From NCBI GenBank assembly GCA_023374045.1, contig CM041776.1:345959636-346023635 (forward strand): 64,000 nt of DNA, written 5' to 3'. How positions within the stretch are numbered: the stretch's first letter is position 1; the number at the start of each line of letters is the position of its first letter. A model generated the notes under the pieces. That model was not told the origin of the DNA. It saw only the letters and a program-made list of their open reading frames with translations, and searched no databases. Shown piece after piece: positions 36,265 to 48,633 of this stretch. Made by a program: the position numbers and the translations under genes. Source of the DNA: Limonium bicolor (lineage: Eukaryota > Streptophyta > Magnoliopsida > Caryophyllales > Plumbaginaceae).

Positions 36265-36690
36265 ATTGGAATGGGGTCGCACCTTATGTGGGCTGCCTAC
36301 GTACTCAACTCCCTGTCGAGATCAGACCTTACGTAGTTCAGGGCCTTGGGGATGGTTGAGTTTTTTGAGGTAATCGAGGGTTGGAAGTGCATGGGATTAT
36401 TTGAAGGTGAGATGGCTGAGTGCTAAAAGGTATTTTGATTGATGTGGGGTCGCACCCTGTGTGGGTTGCCTACGTACTCAACTTCATGTTGAGATCAGAC
36501 CTTACGTAGTTCAGGGCCTTGGGGATGGTTGAGTTTTTTGAGGTAATCGAGGGTTGGAAGTGCATGGGATTATTTGAAGGTGAGATGGCTGAGTGCTAAA
36601 AGGTATTTTGATTGATGTGGGGTCGCACCCTGTGTGGGTTGCCTACGTACTCAACTTCATGTTGAGATCAGACCTTACGTAGTTCACGGC
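36265..36690 (+). repeat. 173-bp tandem repeat, about 2.4 copies
   Basis: GATGGTTGAGTTTTTTGAGG recurs at 36351 and 36524. Each unit includes GGGGTCGCACC, TGCCTACGTACTCAACT and CAGACCTTACGTAGTTCA, a sequence with repeated ACGTA words. The second and third units are nearly identical. Confidence 0.95.
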
Positions 36691-36779
36691 CTTGAGTTTG
36701 GAAGCTTTGAAGGGTTTTGATGGGTTTGAGATTTAGGGGAGTTTGGAATTTCAAGAAGTTTTAGGTTTGGGTTGTTAGA

Positions 36780-36950
36780 CTGTGAGACGCCCAGGTCTGT
36801 GAGATGTTTGAAACCTTGAGATGTCGAAGTCTGTGAGACGCTCGGGCCTGTGAGACGCTCGGGTCTGTGAGACGCTCAGGTCTGTGAGACATTCGAATCA
36901 TTGGAATGACAAAGTCTGTGGGACGCTCAGGTCTATGAGACATTAGAGTG
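36780..36950 (+). repeat. Short minisatellite, GTCTGTGAGACGCTCGG units
   Basis: About eight 17-18-bp units, GTCTGTGAGACGCTCGG and variants (TCTGTGAGACATTCGAA), run with interruptions. They are followed to about 37130 by TTGAATTGAAT low-complexity sequence. Confidence 0.85.
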
Positions 36951-37539
36951 TAGAAGAAATTGAAATGAAATTGAAATTGAATTGAAATTGAAGTTGAATC
37001 GGGGTCGAATGAATAGAGATTTGAATTGGTGAAATGAATTTGGATTTGAATGAGTTTGGAATTGAATTGAATTGAATTTGAATTGGAATGAATTTGAATT
37101 GAATGAAGTTTTGAATTGAAGTTAGAATGAATTGGATTGAAATGAATTAAGAATTGGAGTTGAAACTAAACGGGATCGAATTGAGGTAATGAGCCGGATT
37201 TGGGCCTTGAAATGTGGGCCGGATTGGACCTTTGAAATTGGGCCGGGTTGGACCCTATGAATGAGCTGGATTTGGGGCTTAGAATTAGGCTTGGTTTGAC
37301 CTTTGAAATCGAGATTGGAAGATGATTTGAATCTATGAGACAATTGGAGTTTGGGAGGAGTTTGAAGTTTGATCTTAGAACTTTGGAAGCATTTCAAATG
37401 CTTTGTGAGGTTGAAGTGTGTCTAATGAGTGTATGAAGAGTATTTAATGTTGAGTGCAAAGAGCTTTGATTTCGAAGAATCATGAAGGATATTGGTTTTG
37501 GAGTATGAGAGGATTGATTTTGGAGGAGTATGATGAGTG

Positions 37540-37990
37540 AGTATGAAAGGGATGGATTTGAAGTGTGTTTGATGAGTGAGTGTGAAAGAAAATGATTTGG
37601 AGTGTGTTTGATGAGAGAGTGTGAAAGAAAATGATTTTGGAGTGTGTTTGATGAGAGTGTGAAAGAAAATGATTTTGGAGTGTGTTTGATGAGAGAGTGT
37701 GAAAGAAAATGATTTTGGAGGTGTTTGATGAGAGAGTGTGAAAGAAAATGATTTTGGAGTGTGTTTGATGAGAGTGTGAGAGAGTTGATTTGAAGTGTGT
37801 TGATGAGAGAGTGTGAAAGAAAATGATTTTGGAGTGTGTTTGATGAGAGAGTGTGAAAGAAAATGATTTTGGAGTGTGTTTGATGAGAGAGTGTGAAAGA
37901 AAATGATTTTGGAGTGTGTTTGATGAGAGAGTGTGAAAGAAAATGATTTTTGAGTGTGTTTGATGAGAGAGTGTGAGAGAGATCGATTTG
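37540..37990 (+). repeat. 40-bp minisatellite, about ten copies
   Basis: The unit GGAGTGTGTTTGATGAGAGA plus GTGTGAAAGAAAATGATTTT is repeated with small deletions. Because 40 is not a multiple of three, the long minus-strand open frame across it is not evidence of a protein. Confidence 0.93.
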
Positions 37991-40900
37991 AAGTGGAATT
38001 TGACTCATTGGATCTTTAAATTGATTTGGAATTGGATGATCGATTGATTGTGAATTTTATTCTGACTTTAGAGGATGATTTGGAAAATCTTAAGGGAAAC
38101 AGGTATTCCTCACATGGACCGTGTCTAGGACCCGTATGCATTAAGGATACCCCAAACCTAGGGCTTTTCAAAATGCACTAAGAGGGCAACCTGATTGGCT
38201 TTCTAGGGGCACCTGTTCCAGCCCGTTTGGCTGGTTATGGACCGAACTGAACAAATTATATTGGGCCAAGAGTTACATGGGCCCAAACAGGATCGTCCAT
38301 ACACTTTACAAAATCATAGGCAAGGACTGATGAACAAATGATATGTAGAGATGAATTTCCAAGGTTACATAAACAAATATACATGCTGACATGGATTTCA
38401 AATCTATCCGAATAAAGCAAATATATGTAAGAAAAGAAATCAGAATCTGTCTAAGTAATTATATACATGTGGACATGGATTTTAAGAGCTTAGGCTATAC
38501 ACGTGTGAAATGAATTTTGGAAGTAGCACGAGAAATGTATATACAAGAACGAATCATCAGAACTATCTAGGTAGCGAATCAGTATTATTCAAGGTTGCTA
38601 ATCAATTGTTAGTCTTATCCTATTTACTATCTTTCAATAGTCAATCAAAGATTGCAAGCAAGAGATAATGTAACGGTTATGGGATGAAATCACAAAAAAT
38701 AAGTCACAACACTACAACCGAAAGTGAAAACAATAAACGAATTACAAATTGATACAAATACAAGTGAGAGGTTTAAATCTAAAGCTGCTATGGGGGGTCG
38801 CATCGACGCCGCTCACTTGAGCTGAAAGGATCAGCAAGAAGTGCACCAACCGTTACACGTGTTTGAAGTGGAGACCCCGATAGTCCAAGCCTAAAGTCCC
38901 ATTTTTAGTCTTATAGCAATTTCCCAGTTCCACGAGCATTATGTACATGTCAAAGAACAAAGACAATGATATACAAGAGTAGTTAGTAATGAAATGTAAG
39001 AGGGTTGAGGTGTGTGCAATGGGATCATACGGCCCCTCTCAATGGGAGGAAAGGGGCAATCTAATCATCTCCCACACCCCAACCGAGAACATAGAAAAGA
39101 GTTTCAAGCTGCCAACAAATGCTAAGGATTGTAAGATAAATCAAGCATTGGGGTTGCTACTCAAATTAACTCATCATCTTAGATTATGACTCAAACCGAA
39201 GTGTAGTATCAAAGGGGTGAAGTTGTGAGTCATGTGAGATCATACCTAGAAGGGTTTATATCATTTCCCTCTAAGATGAAGAATTAATACGGACCATCCA
39301 GCCAATGACTGATTTGTCTAAACAATTATAATATTCGGGCAACTATCACTCAATTCATGTTCTTATCTAAGCGCCAGGGTCAAGTAATGCTAGTTTCAAC
39401 TTACTTTCCAAACCGTATCAATACGCAAGGAGCAATTAACTATCAAAAGCAATTGAATCATAGTAAAGGTCAAAAGATAGAATTTCCAAACCCATAGAGG
39501 TAGACCCAAAGCGCAAGGGTATTTACACAATCAAAGTAAAGCCGCAAGTCCAGCAAGCGCCACTCAAGTCATCGCAAAGCCCAAAGACAGTTCCAAGCCG
39601 AATGAAGACAACAGAGGTTTCCTGTTAAAAGAAACGAAATCACAATAGTCAAACATTAAGCCACAAGGATCAATAATCTAAAGGGGTAAGCTATCAACAT
39701 AGAAAAGTGGTTAGGAGCTGATCCTGAATAAATACCAAGGCCAAGGTCCCTACACAGAATAATTGAAGTCGTTAGCTAACTCTGATGATCGATTGATTAA
39801 TCAAACAAGTAAAGCAGCAGGCTAAACTGTAAAAAAAAAGACCTCCACATCGATTATAGCCTCTCCATATTTTTTCACTCGACGCTAGCAACTTCAGTCA
39901 ACATACTTACTTGAATGTGGCAACAGAATTCGAAAATAAGCGAAGTTCTCCACCTGAATAGCATGCAAGACAAGGATTCGGCCAAAACTGGCGAGCAGAA
40001 ACAGAACCATGTGCAACTCTTTCAGACTCAAAATCCAAGGGGGGTTAATTTTCCATTCAGATATGCGCCAAAAAAACAAATGGATAACAGACAGTTGGCG
40101 ACAGATATCACCCATAGCGAGCAGGTATAGCAGAGAAGATCGAAGCACGATGAACAATAGAGTAGACGGAAACATACGATGCTCAGCATCAAGGAGATTC
40201 CAACGAAATTGATTGTCCAGACAACCATCTCCATGTGATTGGGTTCATTTGGCTAAACCAATAAATATACAGAGAATACGAAAAACCAAGAAACGAACAA
40301 AACAGCAGTAGAAGACTCGGCATTAGCACCAGATATGAATCGAAACTGAGGGAATGAATTCGATTCAACTACAACAGATAAAAGAAGAGGATGGACTCAA
40401 CACTAGCACCGATGGTCCTCCGATGAAGTCGAGTTCAACCAAACCATCCCTTCTCAGAGTTCGTTTGGCGACAGTGTATAGTAGATACAAAGCACGGAGT
40501 CGGAATTAATGAACATTTTGTGTTCCATTGCAGTTGGAGATGTACGAAATGAAGATTCGAAACTCTTGTATGAACTCGAGGCAAAGGATGCGTGAGTGAC
40601 TAGGGAAGGAGGAGGATTAATTTACGGGGGAAGCAAGTGTTTCGTGGTCGTCTTGGACAGCCGAGGAGAAGGCTATCCTTATGCTTCTGGCCAAGGAGAT
40701 GGATGAACGATCGAGGGAGGTATATGAGGGGGTATGAGTGTGGGGTTCTGCTTTATTCTTGGGGTCTCGAGATTTCAACGGAGAAGACAAGAATAGTGTT
40801 CTAGCAACAGAGAAAAATGTCGGATATGTGTTGGTATAGGCCGGTTTGTTCTTCTCTGAGGTTTGGAATTCTAGAAAACGAGGAATAGAAGATTCAACCC

Positions 40901-41616
40901 GGGAAGGATTATATTTAGGCTGAGGGTTTTTCCTGTATCTGAGTTCGATCAAGGAAGGAGCGATGATGGTGGACATTGTAGGATGGTCGATTTGCAGAGA
41001 AGGAGGTGACGAAGGGGGTGGGTCTGGGTACCGCCAATGAAGAGGAGGAAAGGCACAGAGTAGGTGTGTTGTTGTTCGCCATGAATCGGGAGAATGACGG
41101 TCGAACCTGTATGCTTCTGGGTTCGTTTGTTTTAATATGGAACAGGGGAGCGAATTGGAAGACGTTGAAGAGAGCTTTTCAGAGAGAGAACATCTGGAGG
41201 CGACTACAGTCACCACGACCAGAATGAGGGAGACCCAGATCGAAGAAGGAGACGGCTGCCCTCTAGTGATGCTCCCGTAGGGTTTTCATTCTATGTTTCA
41301 TATAACAAGAGGGGTAGGGATAAGATGGTAGGGTTTGGGGGGCTTTTTGAAGCCATGGGCTGAAAATAGAGTGGGTTTAAGGAATTGGGCTAGGCCAGAC
41401 TTTAACCAAGTGTGGATTGGATTTGAAAGATGAAAATGAGTGTGAATAAATAGAAATGAAAATACAAATACTAATGCTAATAGTAGAATAAAATAAAGTA
41501 TAAGAAAAAGTGGATAGATGAACAAAAATAAATAAAATAAATAAAAAATAGAATATAAACAAAACAAAATAAGATAGTAAAATAAGTGAATAAACAAAAG
41601 AGGACGACCTTGAAAC

Positions 41617-41797
41617 TGGACTGACGATGGAAATTCATTTTTGAAGAATTGTGTTTTTTTTCTGAAATGTTTTGAAAAAGATTATAAAATGATGGTTTCG
41701 TTTTAGCACGCACGTCAATATGTTTGAAAAAAAAGGCGACGACCCCTCTTATTATTTCGGAATTTGCTTTATGGGGTGAGAATTTTTGGTGTCTACA
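41617..41797 (+). repeat. 3'-terminal segment of block X, shared with block Y
   Basis: The segment matches 61037-61223 almost throughout, including GAAAAAGATTATAAAA, GGCGACGACCCCTCTTATT and GCTTTATGGGGTGAGAATTT, and both stop at GTGTCTACA. Identical endpoints point to a true element terminus. Confidence 0.85.
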
Positions 41798-42022
41798 CAT
41801 ATTATATGTATTTATATGTATGTTAATATATATATATATGTCTGTAAGTAGGGGTTAATTAGATAGTCTGGTTTCAGTATTGGGATACAACTTCAGTACC
41901 CTTTCTCTAGTCTATAATTCCTATCTTAGTCTTCTTCGATAGGAGAATTACTCTCTTTCCTCATTCTTGTATTTGGTACTCTGTTAGCTTCTGATTCATC
42001 AATTAAGTGAAGAACTCTTTCA
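41798..42022 (+). repeat. 3' part of the 5' LTR of copia element C
   Basis: The LTR remainder ends ...GAACTCTTTCA, directly followed by TGGTAGTAGAGCGGG (42023-42037), close to the Ty1-copia initiator-Met primer-binding site TGGTATCAGAGC. Its left part is cut off by block X. Confidence 0.7.
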
Positions 42023-42137
42023 TGGTAGTAGAGCGGGTTCGACAGGAAAGAAATTGAGTCAGTTCTTTAAACAATATGTTCTCATCTCCCAGTTGAAGAG
42101 TGGAAAGCGATTTCCTCTTGGTCAGACAACAAGAACG

Positions 42138-42171
42138 ATGGATATAGAAGGCGTAGAGATAGAAAAGGGGG
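42138..42171 (+). pseudogene. Copia element C gag, first codons before insertion
   Basis: ATG at 42138 opens MDIEGVEIEKG and is then interrupted by element B; gag resumes at 48634. Position after the LTR and primer site fits a gag start. Confidence 0.6.
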
Positions 42172-43121
42172 TGTTGATTCCTGAATCAGTAAGAGTTTTG
42201 CTGATGATTGTCGAAGTCTAGCTATCAGCAAGAGTCAACTTGAGAATTGGTGCAACTAAAAGAGAACAAGTCAGAGAGAGTCTGTTTGATAGTTAGACTC
42301 TGCTTAACGGACATTAACTCCTCATGAAAAGAGAACGAGTCAACGAGAGTCCGGTGCATACACAAAAACACTGAAGCAGATAGAGTCTGGTTGTTGATTC
42401 CTGAAGAAAGCCAAAGTACGAGAGTTTCGCTGCTGATTCTTGAAGAAAACTAAAGTACGAGAGTCTCGCTGTTGATTTCTGAAGAATGCCAAAGTACGAG
42501 AGTCTCGCTGTTGATTCTTGAAGAAAGCCAAAGTATGAGAGTCTCGCTGCTGATTCCTAAAGAATGCCAAAGTATGAGAGTCCCGCTGTATACAAAGAAA
42601 AGCTGTAGCAAAGAGAGTCTGGCTGGCAACGAGACTCCGTCTACAAGGCCGGAAACTTGGGCGCCAAAACTCACTAATAGTGGCTGAAGAAGTCATGGAC
42701 ATTCTAAAGCCACCTTCCCCACTCTTTAGTTTCAAAAATTCAAGAACGTGGCCTAAGTTCATGGATATGAAATAACTGCCTCAGTTAGCCTATAAATATA
42801 GGTTTGCTACATCATTTCGAGGTGGGGGATTCCAGAGCATAAAGAAAGAAGTATTAGAGCATAGAGAGAGAGAGAGAGAAAATCATTCAAGACTACAGCG
42901 AGAGTTACGTTGTGTTATCTTTATAACCTGTGAGTGAGAGTGGTCAGAGAGACTCTGCCTGCCCACAAGCAAGAGAAAAACTTTGTAATCATTGTTTACA
43001 TATGAAAAGGGAGTTTCATTACTTAAAGTCTCGTTTACACTTCCGTCCCAGAGTCTTGCAGTCAGGCTACTCTTGTGTAACAACAAGAGTCTCCCTGAGT
43101 CAGCCCTCAACCGATCCTACA
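42172..43121 (+). repeat. 5' LTR of element B, with 39-bp internal repeats
   Basis: The 950-bp LTR ends CCGATCCTACA. Inside, about five ~39-bp units (GATTCTTGAAGAAAGCCAAA, then GTACGAGAGTCTCGCTG) run from 42394 to 42590. A TATA-like CCTATAAATATAGG sits near 42790. Confidence 0.92.
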
Positions 43122-43165
43122 CGTGGTATCAAAGCCTTATTGGCTGAGATTCACTAAAACTCACA

Positions 43166-45400
43166 ATGTCAGACATTTACTCCCACAACCCCCACCATGC
43201 TCACTTTGAAAATCCCAAACTTACCTCCACAAATTACACCCAATGGAAAAAAGAAATGGAGCCACACCTGAAGTCCATCAACTACCAACTCTTGAAAAAT
43301 CTTTATCCTAGGGGACCTCAAGCCTGTCGATCTTGAAAACCCTACTGTCGAAGAGCACAAGGAGATTGAGCTCAACTGTTAAGCCTATAGAGAAGTGTAC
43401 ACAAGTCTGCTTGTTCCAGAGAGGCGTCGTGTCCACCACTACAAGACTGCCAATCATATGTGGACATTATTTCAGGCTACTTACGAAGGGACTACCGAAC
43501 TCAAGAAGTGCAAGATTCAAGAGTTGCAGATGGACTATGAAAACTTCATAAAAAACCAAGAGAAAGCTGGAGGATATGATCACAAGGTTCAATGAAATCT
43601 TGATCTAGATGGAGGATCTCGAAATTACCCACTCAAAAGAAGACTCACTACGGAAATTCCTCGACAGCCTGGAGGAAGAATGGGCTAAAACAGTTATCTC
43701 CACCAAGGCGTCGAAGGACTTGTCAAAATGGACGTTGCGGGCCTTGGTTCCTAAATCCAGTCGGTGAGCAAATATAAGGAAAACATTCGGAAAAGCGAGG
43801 TATGAAATCTAACTCTAGTCAAACTACAGTTGTTATTGACCAAGCCTTGCAGGTACAAACCAACTCTTCTTCCCATGAAGAGAGTCTGACAACCTCCCAG
43901 GTCAAGCATCTTGGTGCAAGATTAATTGAGAGCATCCTTGAAGAAAGTGACAACTCTTCACTTTAAGACATGGCCATGCTGGTGAAGAACTTCATGAAAA
44001 ACAAACCAGATCGTTCAAATATATTCATTACGACAGACAGACTTCAGATGCCTAGGAACAATTTAGAGCAAGCTTTAGATACTAGAGTCAGATTCCACTG
44101 TAACAAAGCAGATCACTTCACTCGTGATTATCCGACTAAAATGGCCAAATAAACTCAAAAGTCCTTCTTGGTAAATGCTGTATGGGGAGAGTCCGACTCA
44201 GATAATGAGGATCCATACTTTGATCCGGCTGGGCTAGTGTGTATGGCTCATGAATCACCCAAGTAGACCATCCCTGACAATGAGGTAACTCTTTTACACC
44301 TTGAAACAGATCTTTACAATATCACTCCTATGGGTTTTGCTATATTAATCCATAAAATCATAAAAGAAGAAAAAGGGGGGAAAGGGGTGTTTAGAAGAGA
44401 CTACATATGTGAAACATCTCTTGGAGGAGGTTAGGCACAAAATCTTTGATTATCAGGCAGAGCTAAAGCACTACGAGGAGCTTTATGAAGAACTTCATAA
44501 GGAAATGATGGAATCCACTGCCCAGTGCAAGTCTCTCAAGGAAGAAAATGAGAAACTTGCTTCTCAAGTAAGTCAACTAACAGAATCCACTACCCAAAGT
44601 GAGTCTCTCCGCAAGGAGAATGAGAAACTTTTGGCTCAAGTCAGTCAGACTCTGATTGTACTAGAAGAATTAAAAACCACCGTCGACAGACTCATCGCCC
44701 AGTTGACTGAGCTCAAAGGTAAGTCCAAAGAGAAATCACTTGTTCTCCCATTCAAGCCCGTCATGTTTTTCAAAGAAGTCAGTCTTGAACAAATCCCTGA
44801 GTGGGCTCGCACTAAACTCAAAGAGACTCAGGCTGACAAAGTCCATCTCCAGGTGGAAGTAAGCAGACTGACAAGGGAATTAGAGACTGCTAAACCAGGC
44901 TCTGGTTTAACCTTAAAGACCCCTAAGTGGTTAAATGGCAAAATGGACTTTGCAAAGGGAGTCTCATGACCAAATGATGCTTAACGTCGGTCTTTCCAAA
45001 AGGAGAAGTTTGCAAACAAATTCACAGGGAACCACTAATATGTTCATCTTCCTCCAACAAAAATTTATGGGTATTATGGTGGTTATGGTCATCAAGACTC
45101 CACTTGCGACAAACTAAGTCATCATCTTTCTTTTAATATGATTTGAATTTGTGCAATCTTAAAAGCCAGAGAAAAATTGCTTAAGTCAGACTCGAAAAGG
45201 GGACCTCATTATATATGGGTCCCTAAAGCTAACCAATGATAGTTTTACAAGGGGAAGTGCAGGTGAACTCATGTTACATGCCACATAAACCAGAAGAAGT
45301 TCACTTCACTTTCTCCTTACAATGGAGGTCCAATAACTTTCATAAACAATAAACAAGGTAAAAAGCATTTGAATTGATTTCGTTGGTAGCACCTTGACTA
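43166..45400 (+). pseudogene. Element B gag with coiled coil and protease trace
   Basis: Begins MSDIYSHNPHHAHFENPKL, then NYTQWKKEMEPHLKSIN. After stops and frame changes it continues NHMWTLFQATYEGTTELKKC and a UBN2-like MEDLEITHSKEDSL (about 43610). A degenerate zinc knuckle is at 44095-44140 (FHCNKADHFTRDYP, one Cys pair lost). The 44409-44969 frame is a coiled coil with repeated CKSLKEENEKLASQVSQLTE-like heptads. HYIWVPKANQ (45210) and SPYNGGPITFINNKQGK (about 45315-45365) mark the protease start, but the catalytic DSG is lost. No integrase, RT or RNase H follows. Confidence 0.8.
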
Positions 45401-45868
45401 CCTTTGTCGGTATCATCAAAAATGGTGCATCTCTCTCTTATTTATGATCTATATAATCTAGTATTTTTATTCTCATGTTGATTGTCACATTCTTAATTAA
45501 TACAAATCTAGAAATTTGAAGGCCATTGGACTTTGAGTTGGACACTTGTGTTTGCTTAGCCCTTTAATTCTTTCAGTGATACAGGTGAACTTTGCCTACG
45601 CATGCAGCACCAAAATCAAAAATTTGGCACGCAAGGCAGGGTCTTGCTCATGGTACGTTGTTATATATCATACGGGCCTTCGGATATAAATATCCAAGCA
45701 GACTCTGTCTGTGGATCTTGTGCGAAATGCAAACACACTCACGCGCGAATTCTTTATCCATATAGACTTGTATTCTCATTTTTTTATCAAGATTGTGTGG
45801 AGAAGCTCTTAATCTTATTAAACTATGCTTCCATAGACTCCCACTTGCTGAGATCATCACCATGGCAT
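45401..45868 (+). other. Element B interior after pol deletion, no gene seen
   Basis: Between the protease remnant and the MITE there is no recognisable integrase or RT sequence. The pol deletion point is likely near 45470. Confidence 0.5.
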
Positions 45869-46446
45869 TAGGGGTGTTCATAGCCAGTTAACCGGCTTTT
45901 CAGTTAACCGGAAACCGGTTAACCGGATTGTCGGTTAGTCAAATTTGATAACCGTAACCGGTTCATTTAGAAGTGGTTAGCCGTCAGTTTCGGTGCGGTT
46001 TTACCGATTTAACGGTTAACCGAAATGATCTAGATTTATATGTTTTCTTATAATTAGTAAACAACGTACGGTTTTACCGGTTTTGATGCGATATTAAACC
46101 GATTAACCACCGATTTTGATAAGATTTTATTAGTTTTGGTATAATTCTAACCATTAACTATATAATTGTATATTTATTTATGGAAAATCTAATAATTAGC
46201 CATATAGTTTTATACTTATACTAAAGAATTAAAAAATTAATAAATTAATCGCCAACAACTTTTAGGGTTAACCGGATTCATCAAAATCAATAACCGTAAC
46301 CGGAACTGGAACCGGGAAACTAAACGGTTCGATTAACCGAACCGGCAAACGACTTTGGTTAGCCGGATTTCTGGTTTCGGTTTCACCGGTTCCGGTTCCG
46401 GTTCCGGTTCCGGTTTGGCGGTTCCGGTTTTCCATGAACACCCCTA
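45869..46446. mobile_element. hAT-like MITE rich in GGTTAACCGG, in element B
   Basis: The ends are inverted: TAGGGGTGTTCATAG at the left, and at the right TCCATGAACACCCCTA. GGCAT flanks both ends (45864-45868, 46447-46451); this is 5 bp rather than the 8 bp usual for hAT, so decay of one copy or another superfamily is possible. The interior is full of CGGTTAACCGG-type palindromic words and a GGTTCC hexamer run (46389-46425). Confidence 0.78.
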
Positions 46447-46451
46447 GGCAT

Positions 46452-47696
46452 TACCCAGTGCTGCATTTGAGTTCTTTCGCACACACCTTGGTGTGACTCA
46501 CTCTGACTGAGGTTGGTCGTATCTCCTTTCCCTCTTTGAGGTAGAGCCTTGGTACTCAGGTATGGTCTCTCTGGCAATCAGACTCTCCTTAGTTAACTAG
46601 TTCAACCACACTTTGTTTGCAAAAGTTTATTGAACACCCACTAACAGCATAGCACCCAGAATTCCAAAGCTAGACCTTAACAAACCCTGAATACATAAAT
46701 TGCACCATCTAGCTCCAAAATTGACCCCCTAGCAGCACATTGCCCCAATCCATTTGCTCACCAGCAGCTCGGCATTTTGGTCTCGTTTACCACTTGAATC
46801 CATCAAAGCTTATCTTCTTCAGTCGCCCAAAATACAACTAGAGTTTAACTACCCAAAAAAATACTGGCAGAGTTGAAGTGGTTTTTAAAGAAAGAAATAG
46901 AAGAACTCTTGTTCTGGCGTTGCAAAAAAATGAAAAAAAGGAAGAAGGAGAAAGAGTTTCACGATAAGGCCACAACCAAGCTCTTATTGCGGCCACCACT
47001 TCCAAGAATGGAATTCGCATGACTCTGGTTCACGCTTCACCACAAGGCTACACTTCTCTAACCGCTAGTATCTATTTGTTGCCTCAATGGGTGTGCTAAA
47101 GTCCCGTAATATGTAACTAGCAAACTACTTGTCTAAGGTTGGCTTCCACAGATGGGTATCAATGATTTTGTGCCTATGTTTACCTAACCACGTTGGCTTC
47201 ATCTATCACTTCATTTCTGAGCCCTTGTTCCTCAGCGGTGTTTTCAATTAAACTCTAGTAGACTCCGTCGGTTAGCTAATTCACCATGTGATTGTTTATG
47301 GCTGTTTGAAAGACCTCACTTGTTTTTGCTTTGATGATGTCAAAAAGGGGGAACAACGGTGAATCTTATTCGTAGTAAGGCCGGTTAATGTCCATGGTGG
47401 TTGGAAGACTCTTGTTGCACTTATGATTTCTGCCCTTGTTGATGGTTAAGCAGATCGTTATCTGTTTAAGCTTAGTTTAATTCTATTATTTTCTTCTCTT
47501 AACGGTCTTGATTTAAATGATAAACTCAAACGTAGGAGGAATATTAAACTAGGGGGGAATATTTGACTAAGGGGGAATCAATTATTAAGGTGGGTACTTC
47601 CATGACTATTGCTTATATATTATTTGGTTGCAGGTTAGCTCTTGTTGCGAGATTCACTCAAAAGGTTTTGGCATCATCAGCAAAAAGGGGGGAAAA
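46452..47696 (+). other. Element B 3' untranslated region
   Basis: Non-coding sequence leading to the polypurine tract. An envelope-like frame, found in some SIRE elements, was looked for and not seen. Confidence 0.55.
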
Positions 47697-48633
47697 TGTT
47701 GATTCCTGAATCAGTAAGAGTTTTGCTGAATATTGCCAAAGTCTAGCTATCAACAAGAGTCAACCAAAGAATTGGTGCAACTAAAAGAGAACAAGTCAGA
47801 GAGAGTCTGACTGACAATCAGACTCTGCCTAATGGACATTGACTCCCCTTGAAAAGAGAATCAGTCAACAAGAGTCTGGTTGCATACATAAAACACTAAA
47901 GCAGAGAGAGTCTGGTTGTTGATTCCTTAAGAAAGCCAATGTACGAGAGTCTCGTTGCTGATTCTTAAAGAAAGCCAAAGTACGAAAGTCTCATTGTTGA
48001 TTCATGAAGAATGCCAAAGTATGAGGGTCTCGCTGCTGATTCTTGAAGAAAACCGAAGTACGAGAGTCTCGCTACTAATTCCTAAAGAATACAAAAGTAC
48101 AAGAGTCTTGTTGTATACACAGAAACACCATAGCAGAGAGAGTTGACTGGCAACGAGACTCTGTCTACAAGGCGGGAAACTTGGGCGCCAAGCTGAAGAA
48201 GTCACTCACGTTCAAAAGCCACCTTCCCCACTCTCCGGTTCTGAAAATTCTGGAATGTGGCCTAAGTTCATGGACATGTAATAACTACCTTAGTTAGCCA
48301 ATAAATATAGGTTTGCTACATCATTTCGAGGTGGGGGGTTCCAGAGCATAAAGAGAGATGTATTAGAGCATAGAGAAAGAGATAGAGGGAGAAAATCATT
48401 CAAGGCTACAACAAGAGCTGCATTGCGTTATCTTTATAGCCTGTGAGTGAGAGTGGTCAGACAGACTCTGTCTACCCACGAGCAAGAGAAAAACTCTGTA
48501 ATCATTGTTGACATATATAAAGAGAGTCTCATTGCTTAAAGTCTCATTTACACTTCCGTCCCAGAGTCTTGTTGTCAGGCTACTCTTGTGTAACAACAAG
48601 AGTATGCCTGAGTCAGCCCCAATCAATCCTATA
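47697..48633 (+). repeat. 3' LTR of element B
   Basis: Aligns with 42172-43121 throughout, including the 39-bp repeats (about 47915-48110). It ends CAATCCTATA where the partner has CGATCCTACA, so the terminal CA has mutated. The visible divergence means the insertion is old. Confidence 0.9.

Larger units (their letters stand above)
35498..41797 (+). mobile_element. Long non-coding repeat block X, probable LTR-retrotransposon derivative
   Basis: No protein domain is visible. The block starts near TAGAGGTGGCAATGGGTCGG (35506, hAT-end-like) and contains AGAGTCGCCACCTAGTTT (about 35785), a 173-bp tandem repeat, two minisatellites and GGGCCGG/TTGGACC-rich sequence. It ends GGTGAGAATTTTTGGTGTCTACA-like sequence at 41797. 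The last ~180 bp match the end of block Y at 61223. CA ends, the GTCGCCAC motif and the lack of genes suggest a very long LTR or a LARD/Ogre-like derivative; this is inference. The left limit is uncertain. Confidence 0.5.
42172..48633 (+). mobile_element. Ty1-copia element B, pol-deleted, inserted in gag of element C
   Basis: LTRs at 42172-43121 and 47697-48633 both start TGTTGATTCCTGAATCAG. The primer-binding site TGGTATCAAAGCC lies at 43124-43136 and a polypurine tract (AAAAAGGGGGGAAAA) immediately precedes the 3' LTR. The flanks are G-runs on both sides, so a 4-5-bp duplication (GGGG) is compatible but not distinctive. The interior encodes gag with a coiled coil and a trace of protease, then no integrase or RT. 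The gag type (RFNEILI-like, long coiled coil) resembles the SIRE/Maximus lineage. Confidence 0.88.

Noticed and set aside
37394..38008. 204-codon minus-strand frame rich in HTLKNHFLSHSLIK-like repeats
   Set aside because: It lies on a 40-bp minisatellite whose unit is not a multiple of three; the frame is a by-product of the repeat.
40617..41216. 199-codon minus-strand frame in block X, with counterparts at 60149-60655 in block Y
   Set aside because: Biased Ser/Pro/His composition, no recognisable domain, and no evident conservation between the two blocks; treated as non-coding.
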